Source: a bacterium
GTDB lineage: Bacteria > CSSED10-310 > JAFGSJ01
Reading direction: 5' to 3'
Assembly (NCBI GenBank): GCA_016934675.1
Contig: JAFGSJ010000108.1
Location: 1-64,000, forward strand
DNA length: 64,000 nt
The position numbers were made by a program, and so were the translations under genes. The stretch's first letter is position 1. Each line of letters begins with the position of its first letter. Positions 1 to 9,614 of the stretch are shown piece by piece. The notes under the pieces were generated by a model. The model was not told where the DNA came from. It did no database searches and saw nothing but the letters and a program-made list of their open reading frames with translations.

Positions 1-135
1 ATCCTGTCAGATGAATTCATCGTGTTAACAGGTGTTGACGCAGTACAAAAATGCCCTGATTTACTGCGGAGAATTGTCGTGTGGGACAACGAACAAGAAC
101 GTGAGAATGAAGGGAACCTCATTTTGAAAAACTGA
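1..135 (+). pseudogene. C-terminal remnant of an IS4-type transposase (partial)
   Basis: An open frame enters from the left edge and stops at TGA 133-135, giving 44 visible residues. The stretch LLRRIVVWDNEQERE, preceded by a D-x-x-I-V-L-T-G segment, resembles the region near the C-terminus of IS4-superfamily DDE transposases, which usually read LRRI..D.E followed by an FLTN block. That FLTN block is absent here, so the copy looks truncated or frameshifted at its end. The rest of the element lies outside the window. Family assignment rests on this short motif only. Confidence 0.45.
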
Positions 136-183
136 TTTTCACTTTGCTAAAATCTTGATTTTCCTATATCATTGTGGGCAGGT

Positions 184-201
184 CTGTCCTATTTTGGACA
201 G
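184..201. repeat. Short inverted repeat, possible insertion-sequence end
   Basis: CTGTCC (184-189) and GGACAG (196-201) form a perfect 6-bp inverted repeat around TATTTT. It lies about 50 bp past the transposase stop, where an IS terminal repeat would be expected. No T-run follows that would make it a normal terminator. The partner end of the element is outside the window, so this is a guess from position. Confidence 0.3.
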
Positions 202-348
202 CAGTGATTCTCTTGGTATTTTGCATACCTGTTCTTTGTATGGTAAATATATGGAAATTTTGCGGGGAAAAAAGAAAAGATGTGATGGATTCGGATGTTT
301 CACTCTATTTTAATCCCTAGCGCTGAAAAAAATGAGGGGAAAAATTAC

Positions 349-1029
349 ATGGACAATTATAAAACGACAATTGCATATTGGGAGCAAAAATTTGGCGAAA
401 GATTATCAACCAACAAAAGATATGATGCCCAAGAGCAACTATCATATCCTGAAATAGAAGAAGGGCTCAAATGGTTAACTCAGGATGCATTCTCGATCAT
501 TGATTTTGGCAGTGGAACCGGAAGCATACTGTTAAGGTGTGTGTTTTTCGGAATACAAAAAGCAATTGGAATCGATATTTCTCACAAGGCTATTGAATTA
601 GCAAAACAGACCTCAAAACAGAATAAAATGGATACTAAAACATCTTTTATAGTAGGAAGCGTGGAAAGCCTTGAGAAATTTGAAGATGATTCTCTTGATG
701 CGGGTATTCTGTTTAATCTTATTGATAATATCCTACCAGATGATGCAATTTTTGTTTTAAAGGAAATGAATAGAATTTTGAAGAACGGCGGTAAGTTGCT
801 CATAAAGTTAAATGAATGTTCGCCAACGGATGAATTTGAAGAAAATGATTATTTCCACCTCATTTCTGATGATTTTTATAAGGAAAAATCGGGTCTTTAT
901 TTTTGGAATTTAAGCGAAAAAAAATTTAAAGAGATTATTTCACCATATTTTGACATAGTAAAATTTATTGAGGTACCGCTTCACAATACAAATCACGTAA
1001 ATCGTCTTTACTATCTCAAAAAAATATAG
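349..1029 (+). CDS. SAM-dependent class I methyltransferase
   Basis: A 226-residue Rossmann-fold methyltransferase. Residues about 49-62 hold the SAM-binding motif I (IIDFGSGTGSILL), followed by GIDIS, the acidic end of strand 2, near residue 75. A later KNGGKLLIKLNE segment fits motif post-III of small-molecule methyltransferases. The substrate cannot be named. I chose ATG 349 because GAGGGGAA stands just upstream; an in-frame ATG at 295 has a poorer ribosome-binding site. The gene is clearly more AT-rich than everything to its right and uses A/T-ending codons. It sits directly beside a transposase tail, so recent transfer is likely. The adenosine deaminase gene follows 50 bp later but differs sharply in base composition. 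Confidence 0.85.
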   Translation: MDNYKTTIAYWEQKFGERLSTNKRYDAQEQLSYPEIEEGLKWLTQDAFSIIDFGSGTGSILLRCVFFGIQKAIGIDISHKAIELAKQTSKQNKMDTKTSFIVGSVESLEKFEDDSLDAGILFNLIDNILPDDAIFVLKEMNRILKNGGKLLIKLNECSPTDEFEENDYFHLISDDFYKEKSGLYFWNLSEKKFKEIISPYFDIVKFIEVPLHNTNHVNRLYYLKKI

Positions 1030-1079
1030 GGGGGGGTAATCTGATGGAAACAGGGGTCTATTAAGGAAATAATACGATC

Positions 1080-2084
1080 ATGACGTGGTACAGGCAAATA
1101 CCCAAGGTCGAACTGCATGTGCATCTGGAGGGGGCTATTCCTCACCAGGCGTTATTCGATTTGATCCAGAAATATGGTGGTGATGCGTCCGTGCCTGATC
1201 GTGCAGCACTCGAGCGCCGCTTCAAATATAGAGATTTCACCCAGTTCGTCGAGGCCTGGGCCTGGAAAAACCGGTTCCTTCGGGAATATGAGGACTTCAG
1301 CCATATTGCCGAACTCATGGCTCGGGATATGGCCAGTCAGAACATCTGCTATGCGGAAGTGTTCTTCTCGCCTTCGGCATTTTCCCGGCTCGGACTCGAG
1401 GTCCAGGAAATGACCCGGGCTGTCAGAATTGGACTGTCCCGGGTAACGGGGATCGAGATTGCCCTGATTGCCGATCTCGTTCGGGATTACGGTCCTGAAC
1501 AGGAATTGATCACGCTCAGAAAACTGGAAGAGGTCAGGGACCAAGGTGTTATCGGGATCGGAGTGGGCGGATCGGAGCATCGTTTTCCGCTCGGGCCTTT
1601 CCGCGAGCTCTTCGAGCAGGCCCGGCGCATGGGTTTTCACACCACGGCCCATGCAGGTGAAGCGGCAGGTCCCGAGAGCATCTGGGCCGCTATCAATGAT
1701 CTCCGGGTCGAGCGGATAGGGCATGCCACTTCGGCCTGTGAGGACCCCAAACTCCTTGATTACCTTGCCGAACACGCGATTCCACTCGAATTATGTCCCG
1801 GGTCCAATGTCCGAACCGGTGCGGTTGCTTCGTTCTCGGACCATCCCATTCGGACATTCTTCCAACACGGACTGATCATTAGCGTGAATACTGACGACCC
1901 TTCAATGTTCGGAACCGCCCTGGCTGAAGAGTACAGATCATTGGAACAGGAGTGTGGCTTCACCCGGGCAGAAATGTGCCAGCTCATACTCCTCACAATC
2001 CAATCATCCTGGTTGCCGGTGCGGCGCAAAGAAACCCTGGCAAAACGTTTCACGGCAGACCCCGCCTGGGTAAACCCGATGTAA
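1080..2084 (+). CDS. add: Adenosine deaminase
   Basis: A 334-residue amidohydrolase of the adenosine/AMP deaminase family, which hydrolyses adenosine (or deoxyadenosine) to inosine in purine salvage. Zinc ligands H13 and H15 lie in HVHLEGA at the N-terminus. The third histidine is in HAGEA near residue 190, the catalytic histidine in RIGHA near 220, and the metal-binding aspartate in NTDDPSMF near 270. Length is normal for bacterial Add. A ribosome-binding site AAGGAA precedes ATG 1080. Some family members act on adenine or on modified adenosines, and the motifs alone do not separate these. It is cytosolic, with no signal peptide. Confidence 0.92.
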   Translation: MTWYRQIPKVELHVHLEGAIPHQALFDLIQKYGGDASVPDRAALERRFKYRDFTQFVEAWAWKNRFLREYEDFSHIAELMARDMASQNICYAEVFFSPSAFSRLGLEVQEMTRAVRIGLSRVTGIEIALIADLVRDYGPEQELITLRKLEEVRDQGVIGIGVGGSEHRFPLGPFRELFEQARRMGFHTTAHAGEAAGPESIWAAINDLRVERIGHATSACEDPKLLDYLAEHAIPLELCPGSNVRTGAVASFSDHPIRTFFQHGLIISVNTDDPSMFGTALAEEYRSLEQECGFTRAEMCQLILLTIQSSWLPVRRKETLAKRFTADPAWVNPM

Positions 2085-2269
2085 ATCCGGGACACTCAAC
2101 AGTATCAGGTACTTGACGAGTGCTATGGTCCGTGGTAAGTTCAGGGCCATACCCTGGAGTAACTGTCTGCCCGGAAGCCAGATAGAGTGACTTATCATGC
2201 TTCGAACCATACGCAGAGAGGAACAGCATTGCATCCAGGACCCAACGTTATCGATAGGAAAACGAGAGC

Positions 2270-3505
2270 ATGAAGAACATTCACCTCCGTGAATTCATTC
2301 TAATGGCGTTACTGTCCCTCTCGCTTGTTCTTTGTATTGATTTTTTTACAAACAGTATTGACACCGAGCACTATTGTTGGGATTTCAAACATTATATGGC
2401 CATGGCCCGGTCTGGTTTTCAGGCCGAACATATGGTCGCTCCATTCGCCTATCGTTTCGGTGCCACGCTCCCGGTCTGGTTTCTGCACAACAAAGCAAAC
2501 ATTCCTCTGGATATGGCTTTCACGTTGATAACCTTAACGGGGGTTTGGATAACACTCATTTCAATCTATCTTTTCATTCGATGGATGCAATTCAATCGTG
2601 AAGCTGCTGGATTAGCCCTGCTGGTTGTGGCCCTGTCCGAGTGCCAAATCAAGTTTCACCTCTTCGATGTGTATCAGCCTGACCATCTCGCTTATCCTTT
2701 GATGGTTCTGGTCATGGCTTTGCTGATCAGACAACGTTGGTTGGCTGTCGTGATTCTGGCAGGCATAGGCCTTCAGATACGCGAATTTCTCATTATACCG
2801 CTCATTGTCCTGATGGTCCAGCAGGTCAAGAGTCTTATTGGGGACCATACGATCCGCCGAGTGCTGCTGTTTCGATTGAGTGTCATCATTATAACCACCG
2901 GACTGGCCGTCGTGGTGCCTCGCCTTCTCATCAACGTCAAGGACACTATTCAGAATATCGATCCATTCCTCGCCCCGGAATCATTAAAGAAACTGATTAC
3001 CGATCCATTGAATTGGCGCAAGGATGTAAACTTTATCCTCGGTTTCTGTTCCTATATGCTGCCGATCATGCTTTTACTGACGCCGACCCGGGCCAGGGAA
3101 TTGTGCCGGACATTTTCCGAACAGGAGAAATGGACCTGGGTCCCCTACACAGGACTTGTCCTCATTCTGGCCCTCTATGGTGGATCGGATTACGATCGTT
3201 TCATGACCTACCTCTTTTTACCTCAATGTCTGTTGTTGAGTCATCTCTGCACAATGAAACCGCATCCGGCGGAAATCGCATACCTGCTCGTGGTCATGGT
3301 CCTGATCAATAGAATATTTCTGCCATTTCCGATCTGGGATTTTGAGCTCTATGCGAACGGTCATGCCTGGAGTGATCGGATAAACATCGCGACACTCCAC
3401 AAATTCGTCTATCTGGGGTTGGCGGTAATTGGGGCTGCGGCCAATCGCTTCCTTTGTACAAAGCTTGAACGGTCACTTCACAAAAGGGAAATTCCTCTGA
3501 TATAA
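2270..3505 (+). CDS. Polytopic membrane protein of unknown function
   Basis: A 411-residue protein with about ten hydrophobic segments spread over its length. The N-terminus has a membrane helix followed by a short loop, and a conserved-looking QPDHLAYPLM / GLQIREFLIIP pair lies around residues 140-185. Acidic and Arg residues in loops between helices recall GT-C glycosyltransferase folds, but I see no diagnostic DxD or PMT motif. GAGAGC just before ATG 2270 serves as the start context. It converges on lnt with a single base between the two stop codons. It may act in surface polysaccharide or lipid metabolism; that is inference from fold type and from the many glycan-related membrane proteins in the window. 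Confidence 0.7.
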   Translation: MKNIHLREFILMALLSLSLVLCIDFFTNSIDTEHYCWDFKHYMAMARSGFQAEHMVAPFAYRFGATLPVWFLHNKANIPLDMAFTLITLTGVWITLISIYLFIRWMQFNREAAGLALLVVALSECQIKFHLFDVYQPDHLAYPLMVLVMALLIRQRWLAVVILAGIGLQIREFLIIPLIVLMVQQVKSLIGDHTIRRVLLFRLSVIIITTGLAVVVPRLLINVKDTIQNIDPFLAPESLKKLITDPLNWRKDVNFILGFCSYMLPIMLLLTPTRARELCRTFSEQEKWTWVPYTGLVLILALYGGSDYDRFMTYLFLPQCLLLSHLCTMKPHPAEIAYLLVVMVLINRIFLPFPIWDFELYANGHAWSDRINIATLHKFVYLGLAVIGAAANRFLCTKLERSLHKREIPLI

Positions 3506-3506
3506 G

Positions 3507-5072
3507 TTATGCCATCTGGTTCAGTCTGGTCATTTGGATGACAAGATAGAGTGACAGACCAAATAATGCCAGAATAGTCAAAAGCACAAAAAGATCGCCA
3601 TAGAGGGCATAGAAAGTATCGTGCCCACAGGTCCTGATTGTATGCACCAAAAGAGCTTCATGAAAGAGGGCTGTCGTGGAAGCAACTATGAGGCCATGAT
3701 GATCGATGAAAAGTGAGGGGCCGCTGTTCGAGGCGACAACGACCGGTTGACCTGTCTCGACGGCCCGAAATACAGCCGAAATGTTCTGCAATTGTGAGGC
3801 AGCGGACAGACCAAACCAGTTATTGTTGGTCACTTGGATAATGATGGAACACTTTTTGCGAACCGTGTGGCGGACAAAGTCGGAAAACAGACCTTCCCAA
3901 CAGATAAAGGGGCAGAGGGTCAGGTTTTCCCCGAGTTGAAAGTCCCGATGAACTGAACCGGGCGTTAGACCAAGATGACCCTTGATCAGCCACTTGGGCC
4001 AGGAAAAGTCTTTTTCCAGCGGTAGATATTCAGCGAACGGGACCAGATACATTTTACGGTAAGGCTCAGTAATCGGTTTGGTTGGTTGGATAAAGAAGAC
4101 TGAATTATAGATTTTCTTGTCAAAGACAATTCCCCGGGTCAAGTCCGGACTCGATCGAGAGAATTTAACGAACTCGGATGCCCCGGTGAGGATGGGTCGA
4201 TCGATCTCATCAACCAGTGTAACAATTCTGCGCTGAAGGTCTGGATCATAATGAAGATCACGGACTGCTGTTTCAGGCCAGACAATAAGGTCTGGTTTTT
4301 GAGAGGCGGCCCGTTTTGTATAGAAAATGAGACGATCCAGAGTCTGATGGATTGTGTGTTCAGTGGCACGCTCACTCCTGAAAATACAGGGCTGGACCAC
4401 GGCTATGGTTATGGTTTCCGAGGGACCTGGTTGTTTGAGCCTGGTCATACCGACGAGATGGAGTCCGGCGATGATGATCAGAACGATTAAAACCGGCCGG
4501 CCATGCTTTCGAACAAAATAATCTACCACAACGCTATTAAAAGCGATGATCCAAAATGAGAGACCATATTCTCCCGTCCAGGACGCGGTTTGGATGAACC
4601 AGACATTTCTATATTGAGTATGAGCCAAACTGGCCATCGGAAATGATAAAAAACCAGCGTGATGTTTCAGATATTCGAGGACTACCCAAAGCATCGGTGC
4701 CGATACAAGAAACGGTATTTTTTTTTGGGCAAACAGGGCAAGAACGGCGCAAAAGAGGGCCCCATATAGTCCAAAATATAGGTGCAGCGGCAATGCCTGA
4801 AGAAAGCCGAAACCGGTGACCAGGAATATCCAGAAGAACACCAACAGGTTTACACTGACTCCCCAGATCAGACCAAGCATGAATGCTTTACCGGTCGGGA
4901 CCTTAGAACAAACGAACAAAAGTGGGACAAAGGCAAACCAGGCCAACCAGCCCTGATTATGTTCGGGAAAACATAACGAGTATAACAAAGCCGAGAGCAG
5001 GGTCAATAGCCAAGGATTAATTTCTGATAACTGCGTCGCTATAAGGTGCCATCTGTAAGAACCGGCATTCAT
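3507..5072 (-). CDS. lnt: Apolipoprotein N-acyltransferase
   Basis: A 521-residue inner-membrane enzyme that adds the third acyl chain to the N-terminal cysteine of lipoproteins. About six membrane helices fill residues 20-210. A carbon-nitrogen hydrolase domain follows, with a final helix near 490-515. The catalytic triad of the nitrilase fold is complete: E267 in VWPETAV, K340 in PYRKMYLVPF and C391 in FICWEG. Length matches the E. coli protein. Its presence supports a diderm host and fits the several lipoproteins in this window. It lies 141 bp downstream of the fibronectin-III protein gene on the same strand. Confidence 0.95.
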   Translation of the reverse strand: MNAGSYRWHLIATQLSEINPWLLTLLSALLYSLCFPEHNQGWLAWFAFVPLLFVCSKVPTGKAFMLGLIWGVSVNLLVFFWIFLVTGFGFLQALPLHLYFGLYGALFCAVLALFAQKKIPFLVSAPMLWVVLEYLKHHAGFLSFPMASLAHTQYRNVWFIQTASWTGEYGLSFWIIAFNSVVVDYFVRKHGRPVLIVLIIIAGLHLVGMTRLKQPGPSETITIAVVQPCIFRSERATEHTIHQTLDRLIFYTKRAASQKPDLIVWPETAVRDLHYDPDLQRRIVTLVDEIDRPILTGASEFVKFSRSSPDLTRGIVFDKKIYNSVFFIQPTKPITEPYRKMYLVPFAEYLPLEKDFSWPKWLIKGHLGLTPGSVHRDFQLGENLTLCPFICWEGLFSDFVRHTVRKKCSIIIQVTNNNWFGLSAASQLQNISAVFRAVETGQPVVVASNSGPSLFIDHHGLIVASTTALFHEALLVHTIRTCGHDTFYALYGDLFVLLTILALFGLSLYLVIQMTRLNQMA

Positions 5073-5213
5073 TGCGGGTCCGTGTTGAGGAATCGATCCT
5101 CATCGAAGAAAAATCCAATCAGGTATTGTATTTCATGAATGAACACCCTGACACAGAACAAACACATGCGATAAAACATACAACCTGTCCTGGTCAATGC
5201 TATGGCCCATCTG

Positions 5214-6677
5214 TTACGGTTGGCTCGATTTAACCGATTTGTCCTTTTTCGCTGAAGCCTTCTTCCCTTTTGTTTGGACCTTTATTTCTTTGGAATAGGG
5301 CGATTCCTTGTCCGAAGTGAATGCTTTTATCCGGTAGTAATAAACTGTCTGCGGTTGCAGATTTTGGTCAATGAACTGTTCCTCGTCCTTAGCAGTCGTT
5401 TTAATCAGGACATAGCTTCCACCTTCGGTTTTCCGCTCGATCTTATAACCCATTTCATTATCGTTTTTATCGATCCAGATCAGCTTTACGGACTCACTGG
5501 AAAGCACTTTTATCTTGAATTTCATGGGCGGAAAAAAACCCGAAAAAGCACCAGCATTATGAAATAATTTTAACTGATCAGGTTTTGCCCCCCCCGTTTG
5601 TTCTTTTATAGGTGTGGTAGCCGAGGCTTCATTCGAGTATTCGGTCGATTCTAAGCCTTCCCTAAATGCACAGACACGATACGTATAGGTTGTGTTCGAT
5701 TCATAGTCACCATCATCATATGAAGTTGAATTTTGTGGGACCGAATACTGAATCACATAGGGTCCTCCCGCTTTTTTTCGGTCGATCTTAAAACCCCCCT
5801 CGATAGTTGCATTGTCTTTCCATTCCAAATGAATCGTTTTTGTTGCCGTATCGTACTCGGCGCTCAAATCAGTCGGAGCGTGATATTTGAAATAATTGGG
5901 TAAATCGGGATCAAAGAATTGAGTATTGGCTACAGCTTCGTTGGAATAATCTGACATCATACTATTGAAATATGAGCGAATCCGGTAATGATAGGTGGTA
6001 TTGTATGCCAGATCAGAGTCCGTATAACTTGTGGTATTTTTTTCTACATTGATAGTATGCGGGGTGGTCTCGCCCTCTTTCTTCCGCTCTATGGAAAAGC
6101 CCTCTTCCTTGTTTGATACATCCTGCCAGGTCAAGGTGATTTTGGTAATCGATGTCGTCTCGGCTGTTAAATTGAGGGGCGTTTCGGGAGGTGTTCCGAA
6201 GTATTGTTGATATTGTTGATTCAAACTGGCAATTTGATTCGCACGCAGATGGGTTGGCGAGAAAGGGCAGTTTGGGGCAACGAGTCCAAGTAAACTCCCC
6301 GAAGTAGCTACGCAGCTACACTGAGCAGATGGATTTAGCCATGGATCATCAGTACAGGTCGAGGTAAAATATGCTTCATGGGTCGTATCCGGATTACTGT
6401 TCACGACGAATTGGACGACCTCCAATGCCTTTTTATCTGCCTTTTTCCAACTGGCAGCGATGATATAGGGCCCTTTGAGGAAGTTCCCGTCACAATATCC
6501 CTGAAAAGTGTAATTGCTTCTATCCATATTGAAAGAAGCCTCGATTGAAGTGATTTCATGACAATAGACCGGATAAGGATAGGTCCCGGATGTATCCAGC
6601 GTCACTGCCAAGCTGACGGATACCACACACAAACTCGCCCATGAGGTAAACAATATAAAAAGCATCTTCCGCGACAT
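5214..6677 (-). CDS. Secreted protein with three fibronectin type III domains
   Basis: A 487-residue exported protein. ATG 6677 is preferred over the in-frame ATG at 6755 because an AAAGGGGGAGAG ribosome-binding site precedes it and it opens directly into a signal peptide (MSRKMLFILFTSWASLCVV, cleavage near LAVTLD). A Cys-containing N-terminal domain of about 150 residues follows; I do not recognise it. Three fibronectin-III repeats come next, each with the T-W-x-D, GF-x-I-ERKK and TYxYRIR/TYTYRVCA strand signatures. The C-terminus is a lysine-rich tail. FN3 repeats usually act as spacers or adhesion modules in cell-surface proteins. No enzymatic domain is visible. Confidence 0.8.
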   Translation of the reverse strand: MSRKMLFILFTSWASLCVVSVSLAVTLDTSGTYPYPVYCHEITSIEASFNMDRSNYTFQGYCDGNFLKGPYIIAASWKKADKKALEVVQFVVNSNPDTTHEAYFTSTCTDDPWLNPSAQCSCVATSGSLLGLVAPNCPFSPTHLRANQIASLNQQYQQYFGTPPETPLNLTAETTSITKITLTWQDVSNKEEGFSIERKKEGETTPHTINVEKNTTSYTDSDLAYNTTYHYRIRSYFNSMMSDYSNEAVANTQFFDPDLPNYFKYHAPTDLSAEYDTATKTIHLEWKDNATIEGGFKIDRKKAGGPYVIQYSVPQNSTSYDDGDYESNTTYTYRVCAFREGLESTEYSNEASATTPIKEQTGGAKPDQLKLFHNAGAFSGFFPPMKFKIKVLSSESVKLIWIDKNDNEMGYKIERKTEGGSYVLIKTTAKDEEQFIDQNLQPQTVYYYRIKAFTSDKESPYSKEIKVQTKGKKASAKKDKSVKSSQP

Positions 6678-6765
6678 CGACTCTCCCCCTTTTTTTGTGC
6701 AACTAAATGAAGTTGCGGGTTGTAGGTTCATACGCTCATCAGACCAGAAACCCATTTTTCTGACA

Positions 6766-6794
6766 ATATTCCATATTCAATGTAAAGTTGTCAA
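6766..6794 (-). promoter_or_regulatory. Possible promoter of the FN3 protein gene
   Basis: Read on the minus strand: TTGACA (6794-6789), 17 bases, then GAATAT (6771-6766). The -35 is perfect and the -10 weak. It lies about 90 bp upstream of the chosen start. Confidence 0.35.
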
Positions 6795-6821
6795 TAAAAA
6801 AATGGGGTTGGTCCGATCGGA

Positions 6822-9530
6822 TTATGGTGTGCTACTGTTTTCAATCCGTTCCAGAGTGATTTTTGTAAGGGGAAGAACTATACCGCGGGAACTGACGCTC
6901 GAAACGCCCGGACCGTAGTTCTCGATGGCCTGCCCTGATTCGAGTCCTTTTTGACCGATGAACGTGTGCGACCAGCGGAACTTCGTTCTCAGGTCAGCAG
7001 CACAACCGAGTTTGCGAAGGGCTTTAACCGCACTTTCTGAGAGGTTGGCAGTTGCTTCGTCAAAAATCATTCCAACCACGATGGTACCATGGGGCAAGGC
7101 ATCGATCCATTCTACGAGCTGGTCGTTAGCAAGCGGATCGGCATGGGTGTCGAAAATATTCATTTCAGACTGATCGGGTTGGTCGCGGTTCAGGGCAATC
7201 AGGCAGTAACCCCGCTGATCGGCCACGAAGTCCAGGTCATCAATCTGACACCAGCCGACATTGCCCGCATCCATGCCGGCACTGTAGGTCACTATCTGGG
7301 GTAAGTCCTGACCGGGCCCCGGATTTGTCAGAATCGATCGGGGCGATTTCACGATCAGGTCGATCCGTATCCAATGCGGATGACCGTTGGAACTGGCCGG
7401 TAGGGTGGCCCTGAGATACCCGGACTCGAGACCCGACTCACTCGTGCTGTAACAGAGTTGTTGACCGTGTGCGGTCAACAACAGGTCGACCTCGTAGTTC
7501 TGTGGCTCGAATTTGACCTCGATTTCAAGTTTTCCCTGCCAGACAGGAGGTAAGGCCAGTCTCAGGCTGTTCTCGGGGGTGATCACCGGACTGCCTGGAA
7601 TGATTACTTTTACCTGTTCCAGAGGAATGATCGGATCAGTATTGCAAAAGTGTATGAAATCAACGGTGTATTTTTTCGGGTTGAGGATACTTGCAGGTAT
7701 CTCCCAAATGGAGATATTATCCTCGTGTTTGGTTTCCGGTAAATGCAGTAACCGCTGCATGAAAGTCCTCATGAGTGAAGCACTGGCTGCTGGTAGGCGA
7801 TCTGCATCGAGCACAATCGTGTCAACGTTCAGCAAGGCCAAGGCAAAGGGTAACTCGCGGAGAAGTCGGCTAAAGGTGGCCCCATCGGGAAGTGGAGCAC
7901 CATTCTGCAATCGGGCGATCTGGTTCAACAGGAAGGGTCGGGGTAATGCTAACTGATTGTCGTTCGGACGGCGTGAAACATAGCCGGTCGTCATCGGTTT
8001 CTGGTGGACTGTCTGCAAGTAAAGAATCTGACGTTCGTGATAATGATCGATCCGACGCTGGGCCCTGATTAAATTATATGAAGGGATGTACAGCAGTGAA
8101 CCGGTCGTTTTTCTTTCAGCCAGCCAGGAATAGATCGGTGAAGCCTCGAGAAACGGCGTGGAACGAGGTATGGGCAGGTAATCCACCACAATGATCAGGG
8201 TCAAGAGGAGCAGCAGGCATACTTGGACGACTCGCCGGCACAACAAAGACCCCGTCTCCCTGTCCCTGAACCTCGAAAACCGGGTCAGAGTCAATGTGGT
8301 CAGCACGGCCAGGGCAAGGTAAACTACAATCATTATCCGTCGTGGCTCGCGCAGGGCACTGAAACCGGGAAGTTGGGTCAGATAATAAAAGGGCAGAAAC
8401 AAGGCCCGGTCATCCAGGGTCGAACCCAGAGGCCTCTGGCCCATAATGAGTAGAGTCGGCCCCATGGCCAGCAGCAGAATCAATCCCCCCAATCCTGCCC
8501 ATGACCAGGCTTGGGGGCGCGTCGCTCGGAAACCAAGGGCCAAAGCAGACAAAACCAGAGGTAAGATGCCAAGGTAAACGAAATTCCATTCATTATTGAG
8601 TCCCAAACCGCTCTGAATGTGTTTAATCCATTCCCCCCAGAGTGGATGCCGGGCGTCAGGTAAAACAAGCCTGATCAGGTCAACACTACCCATCTCGGAG
8701 GCCACGGGCGAACAGGCTGCGTAGAAACCGAATCGTTGGACCTGTTCCCAGATAACAATCAATACCGGGAACACGGCCCCCAGAAAAACGAGAGCAAGGA
8801 TCGCACCTGAACGGAACAGACTCCTCAGTTTTTTCCATGAACGATCGGCACCAAGTTGGACCGTCATGAAATAAAGCAGAGCCAGAACTATGAAGATAGT
8901 CTGATTGAAGGAACAGTAGAAACTGGCCGCCATAAACAGACCACAGGCTGCAGCATACAACGGTTTCTGTCGTTTATCTGCCCTAAACCAGAATAACAGG
9001 ACCAGAGGCAACCATTGGACCGACATGACGCTGATCTGAGCGCCATACTTGAAGGTATAGGGATTGAAGGCATAAATCAGCCCCCCAATCAGGGCGGCGT
9101 TTCGCTGACCACTCAACTCGAAGCAAAGCCAGTAAGCTCCCATGGCTGACAGGAGCATAATAAACACGATCATGAGGTTATAAATCACCCCCAGGGGCAA
9201 CCAGGCCTGCAAGGGGAGTGAAAGCAGGCCATACAGGGGAGTGAAATCATGGAAGGCAAGACTGACCCCAACCGGTGCGAAGATGTAATCGCAATGATAG
9301 GGCGAAATGCCCAATCCGAAAAGCGATTTGTTCAACCACCAGAAATTCCATTGATACAACAGACCATCACCGTGTTCAGCCCAGCCCCTCGAGAAAAAAA
9401 ACCGGAAATGGGTCTGATAGACGACGCCCATAACCAGCACATAAAATAGAATGGGTATGAAACGATGCCATGATCTCTTCTCAAAACCGTCTGAAATTGC
9501 ACTTTCAGCCATATCATTCCCGCTACTCAT
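6822..9530 (-). CDS. Large polytopic membrane protein, GT-C/YfhO-like
   Basis: A 902-residue protein. About twelve hydrophobic segments occupy roughly residues 20-460, followed by a 430-residue soluble C-terminal part. The first periplasmic loop holds EHGDGLLYQWNF, an acidic loop like the catalytic loop of GT-C lipid-linked-sugar transferases. The block YAFNPYTFKYGAQ near residue 155 is typical of YfhO-like and related bacterial membrane glycosyltransferases. The C-terminal half looks like a beta-rich domain plus a dehydrogenase- or phosphatase-like region, but I cannot name it. The gene follows cysA by 84 bp on the same strand, probably as a separate unit. A role in protein or cell-wall glycosylation is inference. 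Confidence 0.65.
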   Translation of the reverse strand: MSSGNDMAESAISDGFEKRSWHRFIPILFYVLVMGVVYQTHFRFFFSRGWAEHGDGLLYQWNFWWLNKSLFGLGISPYHCDYIFAPVGVSLAFHDFTPLYGLLSLPLQAWLPLGVIYNLMIVFIMLLSAMGAYWLCFELSGQRNAALIGGLIYAFNPYTFKYGAQISVMSVQWLPLVLLFWFRADKRQKPLYAAACGLFMAASFYCSFNQTIFIVLALLYFMTVQLGADRSWKKLRSLFRSGAILALVFLGAVFPVLIVIWEQVQRFGFYAACSPVASEMGSVDLIRLVLPDARHPLWGEWIKHIQSGLGLNNEWNFVYLGILPLVLSALALGFRATRPQAWSWAGLGGLILLLAMGPTLLIMGQRPLGSTLDDRALFLPFYYLTQLPGFSALREPRRIMIVVYLALAVLTTLTLTRFSRFRDRETGSLLCRRVVQVCLLLLLTLIIVVDYLPIPRSTPFLEASPIYSWLAERKTTGSLLYIPSYNLIRAQRRIDHYHERQILYLQTVHQKPMTTGYVSRRPNDNQLALPRPFLLNQIARLQNGAPLPDGATFSRLLRELPFALALLNVDTIVLDADRLPAASASLMRTFMQRLLHLPETKHEDNISIWEIPASILNPKKYTVDFIHFCNTDPIIPLEQVKVIIPGSPVITPENSLRLALPPVWQGKLEIEVKFEPQNYEVDLLLTAHGQQLCYSTSESGLESGYLRATLPASSNGHPHWIRIDLIVKSPRSILTNPGPGQDLPQIVTYSAGMDAGNVGWCQIDDLDFVADQRGYCLIALNRDQPDQSEMNIFDTHADPLANDQLVEWIDALPHGTIVVGMIFDEATANLSESAVKALRKLGCAADLRTKFRWSHTFIGQKGLESGQAIENYGPGVSSVSSRGIVLPLTKITLERIENSSTP

Positions 9531-9614
9531 AAGAATCTTACCGATCTCATGGTCTTCTTAAAAATTCCGGACCCGTGTCTCAACACTGAATATTATCAAG
9601 TTGGGGTACGATAC

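Noticed and set aside
1044-1064. A six-codon frame after a G-run, ahead of add
   Set aside because: A chance ATG-stop pair; the codons show no attenuator-like bias and the G-run is probably coincidental.
1152-1775. A 207-codon minus-strand frame antisense to adenosine deaminase
   Set aside because: All four Add motifs are on the plus strand and the antisense frame has no start signal.
5086-5102. TGAGGA/TCCTCA hairpin upstream of lnt
   Set aside because: No T-run on the correct side for the minus-strand genes; may be chance.
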